A stretch of 24,640 nucleotides of DNA, taken from the NCBI GenBank assembly GCA_023544605.1, contig JAMJFQ010000016.1:1-24640 (forward strand). The letters are read 5' to 3'. The notes beneath the pieces are model-generated. The model searched no databases. It was not told the DNA's origin and saw only the letters and a list, made by a program, of their open reading frames with translations. Each line of letters opens with the position of its first letter. The stretch's first letter is position 1. A program made the position numbers and the translations under genes. Positions 14,955 to 23,170 of this stretch are shown piece by piece. The stretch comes from ANME-2 cluster archaeon (GTDB lineage Archaea; Halobacteriota; Methanosarcinia; Methanosarcinales; Methanocomedenaceae).

Positions 14955-17243
14955 ATGGCCTCATTGAGCAGTGACGTATTCGAATCCATCAAGCTGAAAG
15001 TAGTGGAAGCCGACCAGCGTGACGTGGGGAAAGGTGTGGTGCGTATCGATGAGAAAAACCGTGCAAAAATAGGTATCAATGTTTTTGATGTCGTGGAAAT
15101 AATGGGAGGCAGGGTCACTTCTGCTATCGTGGGCCGGGCATATCCAACTGATGAAGGAATTGATATCATACGTATGGACGGACTGACGCGTACCAATGCC
15201 AGGACCGGTATCGGGGAATTTGTGGAAGTGCAAAAGGCCGAGTGGCATGAGGCAAGGAAAGTAAGCCTCGCCCCGGTGGCCAAGAATATCAGGATGTTTG
15301 CACCCAGTGATAGCCTACGTGTCATATTCCAGCATAAGACCGTTAGCAAGGGGGATATTATCTCCTCTACCAGTTTACGCAAACAAAGACATGAGGCATT
15401 GTCCGGGGACAAGGTGCTGGACGATATATTACACGGATTCTTAGGTGGTCCCTCCTTCGGATTAGGTGAAATAAAACTGCAGGTGGTATCCACGAATCCC
15501 GGTGGGATCGTCAAGATAACTGACATTACCGAGATTGAAATGTTTCCCGAAGCTGTGGAATTCCCGGAACAGGTTATTCCTGAGGTCATGTATGAAGACC
15601 TGGGAGGCATCAAACAGGCAATAACCAAGGTCAGGGAGATGATCGAACTCCCCCTTAAACATCCCGAACTGTTCAGCAGGTTGGGTATAGACCCGCCAAA
15701 AGGTGTGCTGCTCCATGGTCCACCCGGTACGGGAAAGACTCTGCTGGCCAAGGCAGTAGCTAACGAATCCAATGTTTATTTCATCACCATTAACGGGCCT
15801 GAGATCGTAAGCAAATACTATGGAGAGAGTGAACAGCGACTGCGGGAGATGTTCGATGAAGCAGAGAAGAACGCTCCCAGCATCGTGTTCATTGATGAGA
15901 TTGATTCCATTGCTCCCAAACGGGCAGAGGTCACCGGTGAAGTGGAGCGCCGGGTGGTGGCACAGCTACTGTCCCTTATGGACGGCCTGAAGTCCCGCAA
16001 GAATGTAATCGTCATCGGCGCTACGAATCGGCCCGAGGCCCTGGATATGGCACTACGGCGGCCCGGTCGATTCGACCGGGAGATCGAGCTGCGTGTTCCT
16101 GATACCGAAGGGCGCCTGGAGATATTCCAGATACATACCAGGGGCATGCCGCTCACACCGGATGCGGACCTGAACCAGCTAGCTGAGATCTCATATGGAT
16201 TTGTAGGAGCCGATATTGCAGCTTTGGTCAGGGAAGCGGCCATAAATGCATTGCGCAGGGTATTACCGGAGATAGATCTCGAACAGCAGGAGATACCAAA
16301 AGAGGTGCTGGATAAACTTCATGTGACCTTTAATGATTTTGAGGAAGCCATGAAGGAGGTGCAGCCATCGGCATTAAGGGAGATACTCTTTGAAGTGCCA
16401 AATGTCACCTGGGATGATATAGGTGGTCTTGGGGAAGTGAAAGAACAACTACGTGAGGCTGTGGAATGGCCGCTGCGTTTTCAGGCGTCTTTCAAGCGTA
16501 TCGGTGTAGAGTCGTCCAGTGGTATACTGCTGTACGGACCTCCCGGCACGGGTAAGACCATGCTGGCAAAAGCCATTGCCAATGAATCAGACGCTAATTT
16601 CATCACTGCCAAGGGCAGTGACCTGCTGTCCAAATGGTACGGAGAGAGCGAGAAACATATTGCTGAGGTATTCAAGCGCGCCCGCCAGGTAGCGCCTGCT
16701 ATTGTGTTTCTGGACGAACTGGATGCCCTGGCACCGATACGGGGTAGTGCTGCCGGTGAACCACAGGTGACGGAGCGGATAGTGAACCAACTCCTTTCAG
16801 AAATGGACGGGCTTGAAGAACTGCGGGGTGTAGTGGTGATAGGTGCCACGAACAGGCCGGACATCATAGACCCTGCATTGATAAGGCCGGGCCGGTTCGA
16901 TGAGTTGATCCTGGTACCAGTGCCGGATAAAACTACAAGGAATAAGATATTCCAGGTGCATACCAGGAAAATGGCGCTGGACGAGGATATTGATAGAGAC
17001 GCCCTGGTTGAACTTACAGACGAATACACAGGTGCCGATATTGCTGCGGTCTGTAAAAAGGCGGGTAAGTTCGCTTTGCGCGAGAATATGGATTGCGAAT
17101 GTGTCAGTCAGAAACATTTCATTGCTGCCGTCGAGGATACCGGACCCAGCGTGACACCTGATACCATGAAGTATTACGAGAGCCTGAAATCTGAATTGCG
17201 CAAGAAACGCTCAAAACAGATAGAGTCCGGGATATACGGGTAA
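14955..17243 (+). CDS. cdc48: Cdc48/VAT-type AAA+ ATPase (VCP/p97 homologue)
   Basis: A 762-residue unfoldase with an N-terminal double-psi barrel plus four-stranded domain (about 1-195) and two AAA modules. D1 has GPPGTGKT (255-262) and Walker B IVFIDEIDSIAPKR (Asp near 314), with ATNRPEALD and RRPGRFDRE arginine-finger region. D2 has GPPGTGKT (528-535), IVFLDELDALAP and ATNRPDIIDPA with RPGRFD. Both modules look catalytically complete. The last residues are GIYG, i.e. hydrophobic-Tyr-any at the very end, the HbYX pattern used by proteasomal ATPases to dock on the 20S core. Archaeal Cdc48 unfolds proteins and can feed the proteasome. It follows purA closely and precedes an AmrS-like gene. 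Confidence 0.96.
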   Translation: MASLSSDVFESIKLKVVEADQRDVGKGVVRIDEKNRAKIGINVFDVVEIMGGRVTSAIVGRAYPTDEGIDIIRMDGLTRTNARTGIGEFVEVQKAEWHEARKVSLAPVAKNIRMFAPSDSLRVIFQHKTVSKGDIISSTSLRKQRHEALSGDKVLDDILHGFLGGPSFGLGEIKLQVVSTNPGGIVKITDITEIEMFPEAVEFPEQVIPEVMYEDLGGIKQAITKVREMIELPLKHPELFSRLGIDPPKGVLLHGPPGTGKTLLAKAVANESNVYFITINGPEIVSKYYGESEQRLREMFDEAEKNAPSIVFIDEIDSIAPKRAEVTGEVERRVVAQLLSLMDGLKSRKNVIVIGATNRPEALDMALRRPGRFDREIELRVPDTEGRLEIFQIHTRGMPLTPDADLNQLAEISYGFVGADIAALVREAAINALRRVLPEIDLEQQEIPKEVLDKLHVTFNDFEEAMKEVQPSALREILFEVPNVTWDDIGGLGEVKEQLREAVEWPLRFQASFKRIGVESSSGILLYGPPGTGKTMLAKAIANESDANFITAKGSDLLSKWYGESEKHIAEVFKRARQVAPAIVFLDELDALAPIRGSAAGEPQVTERIVNQLLSEMDGLEELRGVVVIGATNRPDIIDPALIRPGRFDELILVPVPDKTTRNKIFQVHTRKMALDEDIDRDALVELTDEYTGADIAAVCKKAGKFALRENMDCECVSQKHFIAAVEDTGPSVTPDTMKYYESLKSELRKKRSKQIESGIYG

Positions 17244-17258
17244 GATTACACGAATTAC

Positions 17259-17281
17259 TATACTACCAGGAACATAGTATA
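17259..17281. repeat. 7-bp inverted repeat in the cdc48/radical SAM gap
   Basis: TATACTA (17259-17265) and TAGTATA (17275-17281) are exact complements separated by 9 bases, overlapping the likely TATA region (TAGTATATTACTA, 17275-17287) of the next gene. The position would suit an operator, but an AT-rich gap can produce this by chance. Confidence 0.35.
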
Positions 17282-17303
17282 TTACTAAATTACTGGGATT
17301 ACA

Positions 17304-18314
17304 ATGATACGTGAGGCGGTACTGTTCGACAGGTTTGAGAACGATAAGGTTCAGTGTCATGTATGCGCGCATGAGTGTGCTATTGCAAAGGGCAAATCAG
17401 GTATTTGCGGTGTACGCGAGAACCGGGACGGTACATTGTTCACCCTTATTTACAATACTGTATCCAGCGAGGCTGTAGACCCCATCGAAAAAAAGCCCCT
17501 GTACCATTTCCTGCCCGGGACGCTCAGTTATTCCCAGGGTACGATCGGGTGCAATTTCAGGTGCAAACACTGCCAGAACTGGACCATATCCCAGGTGAGC
17601 CTTGAGCAGGCACACACCAGTGAGATAACACCTGAGGAATCGGTAGCACGGGCAGTGGGGTCAGGGTGTGCCAGTATGTCCTGGACATATAATGAACCCA
17701 CTATCTGGCACGAGTTCACCCACGATTCTGCTAAACTGGCCCATAAGGCAGGTCTCAAGACCGTGTACGTGACCAACGGTTATATCACCGAGGAGGCACT
17801 GCGGGATATCTCGCCTCACCTGGATGCGTTCAGGGTGGACATAAAGGCGTTCAGGGATGGGTTTTATCGTAAAATATGTGGGGCGCACCTGCAGCCGGTG
17901 CTGGATTCTGCTGTGGTAGCCAGGGAGTTAGGTATGCACATAGAGGTGGTCAACCTCATTATCCCTGGGCAGAATGACGACCCGGTAGAAACACTGGGTC
18001 TGATCGAATGGGTCAGGGATAACCTGGGTCTGCAGACACCCATTCATTTTACCAGGTTCCATCCCATGTACAAGATGGAGGATGCCGCACCTACACCTGT
18101 TGCCACCCTGGAGCGGGCGTGGCAGATGGCAAAGGATGGGGGACTGGATTATCCTTATGTAGGTAATGTGGCAGGGCATGAGTATGAGAACACTTATTGT
18201 CCGGACTGTGGGGCATTGCTTATTGACCGGAGCGGGTATACTATTGCGAGAAATGCGATCACAGAGGACAGGAAGTGTCCGAAATGCGGATATGGGATTG
18301 CGGTAGTATTGTGA
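17304..18314 (+). CDS. amrS: AmrS-like radical SAM protein (AmmeMemoRadiSam system, COG1180)
   Basis: A 336-residue radical SAM enzyme. The cluster-binding motif is CNFRCKHC (Cys83, Cys87, Cys90), spaced Cx3Cx2C, followed by WTYNEPTIW and KTVYVTNGY as in pyruvate formate-lyase-activating-enzyme-like proteins. It also has an N-terminal cysteine set (CHVCAHECAIAKGKSGICG, Cys18, 21, 25 and 35) and a C-terminal ribbon with CPDCG and CPKCG. This three-part layout is that of the AmmeMemoRadiSam radical SAM protein, whose genomic partners are AMMECR1 and MEMO1 homologues; neither is in this window. Its reaction is not established. The ATG at 17304 lies 60 bases after cdc48, with a possible TATA element between. 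The name is by family resemblance. Confidence 0.88.
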   Translation: MIREAVLFDRFENDKVQCHVCAHECAIAKGKSGICGVRENRDGTLFTLIYNTVSSEAVDPIEKKPLYHFLPGTLSYSQGTIGCNFRCKHCQNWTISQVSLEQAHTSEITPEESVARAVGSGCASMSWTYNEPTIWHEFTHDSAKLAHKAGLKTVYVTNGYITEEALRDISPHLDAFRVDIKAFRDGFYRKICGAHLQPVLDSAVVARELGMHIEVVNLIIPGQNDDPVETLGLIEWVRDNLGLQTPIHFTRFHPMYKMEDAAPTPVATLERAWQMAKDGGLDYPYVGNVAGHEYENTYCPDCGALLIDRSGYTIARNAITEDRKCPKCGYGIAVVL

Positions 18315-18369
18315 TGGGATTGTTGCTGTGGTTTAGCAGAGTGTCAATATATTGACCACGGCAGGATGC

Positions 18370-20337
18370 TCATTTTACCTTCTTCACCCTCGACTCCCCC
18401 GGCGGCAGCATCATAGCTATCTTATCAGCCGAAGCGATAGACTTCACCAGCGCCCGGTCCCCAACCATATCCACCAGCATCTTGTAGATCTTCTTCGCGA
18501 TATCATTCTGGTTGAACTCCCCTGGTTCCACCTCAACCACATATTCTGCCCGCCCCCTCACAGCTTCAGGCGGGCCGCCAAAGAACTTGATCCCACCTTC
18601 GATCCTGATACCAACCGCAGCCCCCACCGTAGCACTCATATAATTGCGCTTGCCCCTGATAATGAACGAGCCCCGTGGCACGTATTCGCCCGACTCCGGG
18701 GTCTTGGACACCTGCTCGGGTGTGACCCAGTAGCAGTCACCATCCACGCGCCCCGACTTCCATACTCCCGAATTGGAGACCACGAACCGTGCAGCCTCCT
18801 CCAGCGTGGATGCCGGCACTTCCCTGCCTTCGGTCTTGATGACCACTGCAGGTGAGCCCGGAGCTTCGGTATGGAAGAAAATATCCCGTTTTTCCATATA
18901 CTTCTTCACTACTTCCTCATTGGTGCCCGCATCACGACCACCGATCACTAAAAAGCCGTCAGAGGATTCGAACCACCTGAACCTGTCGTACCAGCGCGGT
19001 TTCACCTTGATCTTGCCTCCCCTTTTTTGCCTTTCAGGCTCAGCCTTCTTCGCTATTAATTTCTCAGTCTGGAGAATAGCCCGCTCAGCCCCTGATCTCT
19101 TACCAGATATCTTTTTTGCCTTATTGTAAAACACCTGGGCGTTCTGGGGGATGGTCAATTTACTATCAATAACTACTTTTTTACCGTCCAGTTCCAGTGT
19201 CAGCGTACCCTTGCTTGGGTCCATGGACTTGATCATCTTAGCGTGCGGCGTATCTGCACCCTTCAGGCGGCTCTTTATCTCATCCCAGCTCAGGCGCTCC
19301 CTTGCCTCATTGATCAATTTTATAATTTCCTCTATGTTCTGGTAATGAGCATACAGCAGATCACCGGTCTGCATTAACTGTGCCGCCTGGTGGGTGAACT
19401 TCTCGATCGCCTGTTGCTGCTGGTGAAGCCGCCTTTCAAGCACACTTTCTTTTTTTACCTCTTTGACCTGTACCGGGGTCACAACCTCTATATCCGCACT
19501 GAAATACTCATCCAGTGCCAGGTTAAAACTCTCAAATTTCCGGGTCTCAAACCCGTTATATCTTTCAAGCCCAAAAGCCACCACATCTATGTTCGTACCT
19601 TCTCCCATAACGATATGTGGTTCAAGCTCCCCCTGTACAATAGGTCTGAAAACTGTTGCCATTGCCCCACATACCCCATCAAGGTCAGATACCTGGCACG
19701 CATCAGTATGCTTGTCAATACCAGCCCGAAGGCAGACCTCTTCTGCCAGCACACCGCCCATGTTCAACCTGGTGGCCAGCGTCCTCACTATATCACTGTC
19801 AGATTCCTGTAAGATCCCGGCAAGTTCCTCAGGCGTGGTCTCAAGAGGGCTAAGCTGGGGTGGAGGTAGTTCATATATCTCACCCCTTCGTAGTGTCCTG
19901 TCCTTGAAACTCACCGGCTTCATGGGTTGCAGTATGCGCCCTTCGGCATCGGTCAGGATGATATTGCCCCTGGCAAACAACTCGGCAATAAGCCTGGTAA
20001 TAACACCTGCCCGTATGATCTCCAGTTCTATGATACGGTCAAAATCTCGTTGTGAAACCTGTTTTATCCGGCCGCCCGTGACATGTTTGCGTAGCAGCAT
20101 AGGAAATCCCTGGGGCAGTTGGGGTGCCGGGCGCGGGTGCTGGGTGAGGTGCATCCTCTTCCCTGCCTGTATCACCAGGTTATGCCTGCCCTGTCCGTAG
20201 ATATGCAAGGTCATCCGTATCTCATCAAAATTGGTCTGGTATATCTTGCCTATCTTGGCATCCACCAGACTGAGTTCACCGGTATTGAACTCGGACACAA
20301 TGGCAGCTACATCCACACTGGTCATTTCCTCTTTCAT
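18370..20337 (-). CDS. rqcH: RqcH/Rqc2/NEMF family ribosome quality-control protein
   Basis: A 655-residue member of the NFACT (COG1293) family. Rqc2/NEMF binds split large ribosomal subunits with a stalled peptidyl-tRNA and recruits tRNA to extend C-terminal tails; archaeal RqcH is expected to act similarly. The N-terminal NFACT-N domain has TSVDVAAIV and the paired Asp100-Arg101 (DFDRIIELE), equivalent to residues needed in bacterial RqcH. A long coiled coil follows (about 295-365, with ERRLHQQQQAIEKF). The NFACT-R domain near the C-terminus shows WYDRFRWFESSDGFLVIGGRD and DIFFHTEAPGSPAVVI. An open frame runs back to a TTG at 20379, but the ATG at 20337 (MKEEMTS) or at 20325 (MTSVD) fits relatives better. 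It converges with the radical SAM gene and diverges from DNA ligase. Confidence 0.92.
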   Translation of the reverse strand: MKEEMTSVDVAAIVSEFNTGELSLVDAKIGKIYQTNFDEIRMTLHIYGQGRHNLVIQAGKRMHLTQHPRPAPQLPQGFPMLLRKHVTGGRIKQVSQRDFDRIIELEIIRAGVITRLIAELFARGNIILTDAEGRILQPMKPVSFKDRTLRRGEIYELPPPQLSPLETTPEELAGILQESDSDIVRTLATRLNMGGVLAEEVCLRAGIDKHTDACQVSDLDGVCGAMATVFRPIVQGELEPHIVMGEGTNIDVVAFGLERYNGFETRKFESFNLALDEYFSADIEVVTPVQVKEVKKESVLERRLHQQQQAIEKFTHQAAQLMQTGDLLYAHYQNIEEIIKLINEARERLSWDEIKSRLKGADTPHAKMIKSMDPSKGTLTLELDGKKVVIDSKLTIPQNAQVFYNKAKKISGKRSGAERAILQTEKLIAKKAEPERQKRGGKIKVKPRWYDRFRWFESSDGFLVIGGRDAGTNEEVVKKYMEKRDIFFHTEAPGSPAVVIKTEGREVPASTLEEAARFVVSNSGVWKSGRVDGDCYWVTPEQVSKTPESGEYVPRGSFIIRGKRNYMSATVGAAVGIRIEGGIKFFGGPPEAVRGRAEYVVEVEPGEFNQNDIAKKIYKMLVDMVGDRALVKSIASADKIAMMLPPGESRVKKVK

Positions 20338-20423
20338 GAGGCTGATAGTATGGACCCCAGACCCTAAAACCTTATGCAAACATATAGAAACTGTTTTTAC
20401 TTCATATCCCAGTTAATGACTGG

Positions 20424-22127
20424 ATGACCAGTTTCCAGGATTTTGCCGCCCTTTGCCAGCGCATCGAGAACATATCCAGTTCATTGGAAATGACACAGGT
20501 GGTGGCGGACTTTTTCCTGATGGTGGATGATGATGAACTTGAGCTCGTATCCCGGTTCATAATGGGCCTGGTATTCCCGGTCTGGAGTCCGCTGCAGCTG
20601 GGCATCGGTCCCAGCTTGCTGTACACCTCTGTTTCAAAAGCTTCGGGCCTGCCTGTGAAAGAAGTTATCAACCTTGTTCGGGAGACCGGGGATGTGGGAC
20701 TGGCAGCCAGGGATGCCCTGACAGCCGCACAGAAGGCACAGTCCACCTTTGCTGTATTTAATGAGGAAGAACCGGGTCAGTCCGTACAAGATGTCTATAA
20801 CAGACTTACTGACATCGCAAACTCATCGGGCAAGGGTTCCCAGGCTACCAGGGTCAGGCATTTGCAGTTCCTTTTCAGCGAGGTCTCACCCGTTGAAGCT
20901 GTCTACCTGGCCAGACTCGCTATTGAGGAACTGAGGATCGGGGTGGGCGAAGGAATTGTCAGGGATGCCATCGCTGCGGCTTTCAACGTGCCAAAGGATG
21001 CTGTTGAGCGGGCATATATGATGACCAATGACCTGGGGCTTGTAGCAAGAGAGGCGAAACGTGCCGGTTTGGATGGAGTGACCGGACTGGATATCAAGCT
21101 GGGTCGTCCCATAAAAATGATGCTGGCCCAGGTTTCACAGGGAATCTCGGCCGTTGCCAGTGAAATGGGCACGGTGGCAGTGGAATGGAAATTCGATGGT
21201 GCCAGGGTCCAGATACATAAGGATGGGGATACTGTTTCCATTTATTCACGCCGCCTGGAAGATGTGACCGGCTCGCTGCCTGATATAGTGGATATGGTCC
21301 GGGAAGGGGTAAGTGCCAAAAGTGCCGTGCTTGATGGGGAAGCCGTGGTGCTGGGCCAGGATGGCAATCCCGGAGCCTTCCAGCAGATACTCAAACGATT
21401 CAGGCGGAAATATGATGTAGATACCATGAAGGGTAAGATACCTCTTCAGTTATTCCTGTTTGATGTAGTATACCTCAATGGAGAGAGTCTATTTGACAGG
21501 ACATTGGTACAGCGCCGCACTCGCCTGGTTGAGTGTGTGACTCCCTCTGATACCATGAAAGTGGCATCACAATTTGTTACGTCAGATGTCCAGGCCATCG
21601 AGGACATATACAAACAGGCCCTGGATGCAGGTCATGAAGGCGTGATGCTCAAAAACCCGGAATCGCTCTATTCGCCGGGCAAGCGTGGCAAGCACTGGCT
21701 TAAGGTCAAACCCTTGATGGAGACCCTGGACCTGACCGTTTTGGGTGGTGAATGGGGTGAGGGTAGGCGTGCGAACTTTATAGGCTCATATCACCTGGGA
21801 TGCATTGAACCCGATACAGGGGATTTCCTATCCATCGGCAGAGTGGGTACGGGTATAACTGATGAGATGCTGGAAGAACTCACTGCCCGATTTAAGGAAC
21901 TTATCGTGGTTGAAAGCGGCAAGGAACTGGAATTTGTTCCACAAGTAGTGTTCGAAGTGGCGTTTGAAGAGATACAGAAGAGCCCGACCTATGATTCTGG
22001 TTTTGCACTGCGGTTCCCAAGGCTGGTCAGGTTGAGAGATGATAAGAGCGCAGATGAAGCAGATACACTTGAGCGTATCGAACAGTTATATCTCAGCCAG
22101 AAAGGGCGAAATAATAACACTGCTTAA
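20424..22127 (+). CDS. lig: ATP-dependent DNA ligase (archaeal)
   Basis: A 567-residue replicative-type ligase that seals nicks during Okazaki-fragment joining and repair. The adenylation lysine is Lys256 in EWKFDGARVQ (motif I, KxDG). Further nucleotidyltransferase motifs are SRR (motif Ia), LDGEAV (III), LFDVVYLNG (IIIa), EGVMLKNP (IV) and HWLKVKP (V). The N-terminal 210 residues form the helical DNA-binding domain with FLF and ELRIGVGEG, and the C-terminal OB fold ends with FALRFPRLVRLRDDKS. Length matches archaeal ligases. The ATG at 20424 is preceded at 20417 by another ATG in a different frame that stops immediately. It diverges from rqcH with 86 bases between starts, where a small AT-rich block (about 20385-20400) may serve as promoter. 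Confidence 0.97.
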   Translation: MTSFQDFAALCQRIENISSSLEMTQVVADFFLMVDDDELELVSRFIMGLVFPVWSPLQLGIGPSLLYTSVSKASGLPVKEVINLVRETGDVGLAARDALTAAQKAQSTFAVFNEEEPGQSVQDVYNRLTDIANSSGKGSQATRVRHLQFLFSEVSPVEAVYLARLAIEELRIGVGEGIVRDAIAAAFNVPKDAVERAYMMTNDLGLVAREAKRAGLDGVTGLDIKLGRPIKMMLAQVSQGISAVASEMGTVAVEWKFDGARVQIHKDGDTVSIYSRRLEDVTGSLPDIVDMVREGVSAKSAVLDGEAVVLGQDGNPGAFQQILKRFRRKYDVDTMKGKIPLQLFLFDVVYLNGESLFDRTLVQRRTRLVECVTPSDTMKVASQFVTSDVQAIEDIYKQALDAGHEGVMLKNPESLYSPGKRGKHWLKVKPLMETLDLTVLGGEWGEGRRANFIGSYHLGCIEPDTGDFLSIGRVGTGITDEMLEELTARFKELIVVESGKELEFVPQVVFEVAFEEIQKSPTYDSGFALRFPRLVRLRDDKSADEADTLERIEQLYLSQKGRNNNTA

Positions 22128-22146
22128 TACTGTTTTCAAAGAATAT

Positions 22147-22160
22147 ATTGAGATTGTCGG
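22147..22160 (+). repeat. Left terminal inverted repeat of the IS1182-type element
   Basis: ATTGAGATTGTCGG matches the right end (23148-23161, minus strand) in 13 of 14 positions. It begins 20 bases after the DNA ligase stop codon. Confidence 0.7.
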
Positions 22161-22352
22161 GAAAGTCCAAAATTTCCGATAAATTAATACACTGTTTCTA
22201 TTAAATTTCTCATTTAACATAATATCAGCCATTAACAGCACAAATTAGCGTCTTATATGACGATTTTTTTACTTATAATTCGATAGATATCGAAGCATTT
22301 ATATTACTTAATAATCTTCATCACTTAAAATTTATGATTTAAATGTGATAAT

Positions 22353-23010
22353 ATGTTTTCGATACCAAAAACCTCACAAACGACCTTTATTTACGGTCCA
22401 ACCGTCTATGAAAATCTCATACCCAAAGACCATATTCTTTACAAAATAAATCAGGTTATAGATTTTTCCTTCGTGAACGAAGCATGCAGCGACCTCTATT
22501 CCCTTGAGACAGGCAGACCGGTAAAAAAACCCCTGAAATAATGTTCCGTTCAGCAATCGTTCAATCCAACCGGGCTTCTATCCCAGGATAAATTCATTCT
22601 GGATAAAACTGGGGTGACATGTACTGCCGGGAACAGAACCATGATTTCAAACTATAATGAAAAGGAAGGGACGACAATATTCTATTTCAAAAAAAAAAAT
22701 CTGTAGCCAGTGTTTGTTAAAAGATAAATGCACAAAACAGGAGGGAAGGACTATCACCATAGGGAAACATCATGATTTGATGATGGAGGCGAAAGAATAC
22801 AATAAAACCCAGGATTTTAAGGATGATATGAAAGAAAGAGCACATATCGAACCAAAGAATGCTGAGATGAAGAGATTCCATGGGATGGCAAGAGCAAGAT
22901 ATTGGGGTCTGCCGAAGGTGAATGTCCAATTTATTATCACTGCTATTGTTGTTAATGTTAAAAGGCTAGCAAATGTTATTGGTAGCGTATGCTATCTAAA
23001 AGCGTGTTGA
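22353..23010 (+). pseudogene. IS1182-family transposase, deleted core and frameshifted
   Basis: The N-terminal piece (22353-22541) reads ENLIPKDHILYKINQVIDFSF and LETGRPVKKPLK, the usual opening of IS1182/DUF772 transposases, then stops. The same frame resumes with SQDKFILDKTGVTCTAGNRT and runs to a tract of eleven A residues (about 22689-22699), where homology shifts to another frame with KKICSQCLLKDKCTK, an EPKNAEMKRFHGMARARYWGL block and VNVKRLANVIG up to 23010. Normally these segments are separated by about 200 residues holding the catalytic Asp residues; here only about 40 codons remain. The protein cannot be active. The shift at the A-tract may be decay or an originally slippery site. 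Confidence 0.85.
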
Positions 23011-23147
23011 AAATGAGGGAAATTAGAGAATATTGAGGTTAATAATGAGTTAATATGGGTTTTTTGGTGAAAAAATAGGAATTTTTTCTGAAAAATCATG
23101 AGATTCATGAAAAGGTGGATGGGTTTGGGGTGAATTTTAGGGGTAAT

Positions 23148-23161
23148 CCGACAGTCTCAAT
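23148..23161 (-). repeat. Right terminal inverted repeat of the IS1182-type element
   Basis: On the minus strand it reads ATTGAGACTGTCGG. It ends 9 bases from the lysS stop codon, so the element landed in the narrow gap between two convergent genes without cutting either. Confidence 0.7.
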
Positions 23162-23170
23162 GATTTTATA

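Larger units (their letters stand above)
22147..23161. mobile_element. Internally deleted IS1182-type insertion sequence
   Basis: A 1015-bp element lies between the convergent ends of the DNA ligase and lysS genes. Its ends are inverted: ATTGAGATTGTCGG at 22147-22160 and, on the minus strand, ATTGAGACTGTCGG at 23148-23161, differing in one base of 14, with patchy similarity further in. Inside are the N-terminal and C-terminal thirds of an IS1182-family transposase; the DDE core is gone. Intact members of this family are typically 1.6-1.9 kb. No convincing target duplication is visible. The left 190 bases are AT-rich without a gene and contain a palindrome (TTCGATAGATATCGAA, 22279-22294) followed by TTTATATTA, probably the transposase promoter region. 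Confidence 0.8.

Noticed and set aside
14936..15772. A 278-codon minus-strand open frame opposite cdc48.
   Set aside because: Lies over the Cdc48 N-domain and D1 start; composition is low-complexity Ser/Ile/Pro and no motif is seen.
19463..20200. A 245-codon plus-strand open frame opposite rqcH.
   Set aside because: Antisense shadow; the minus-strand NFACT protein is conserved throughout.
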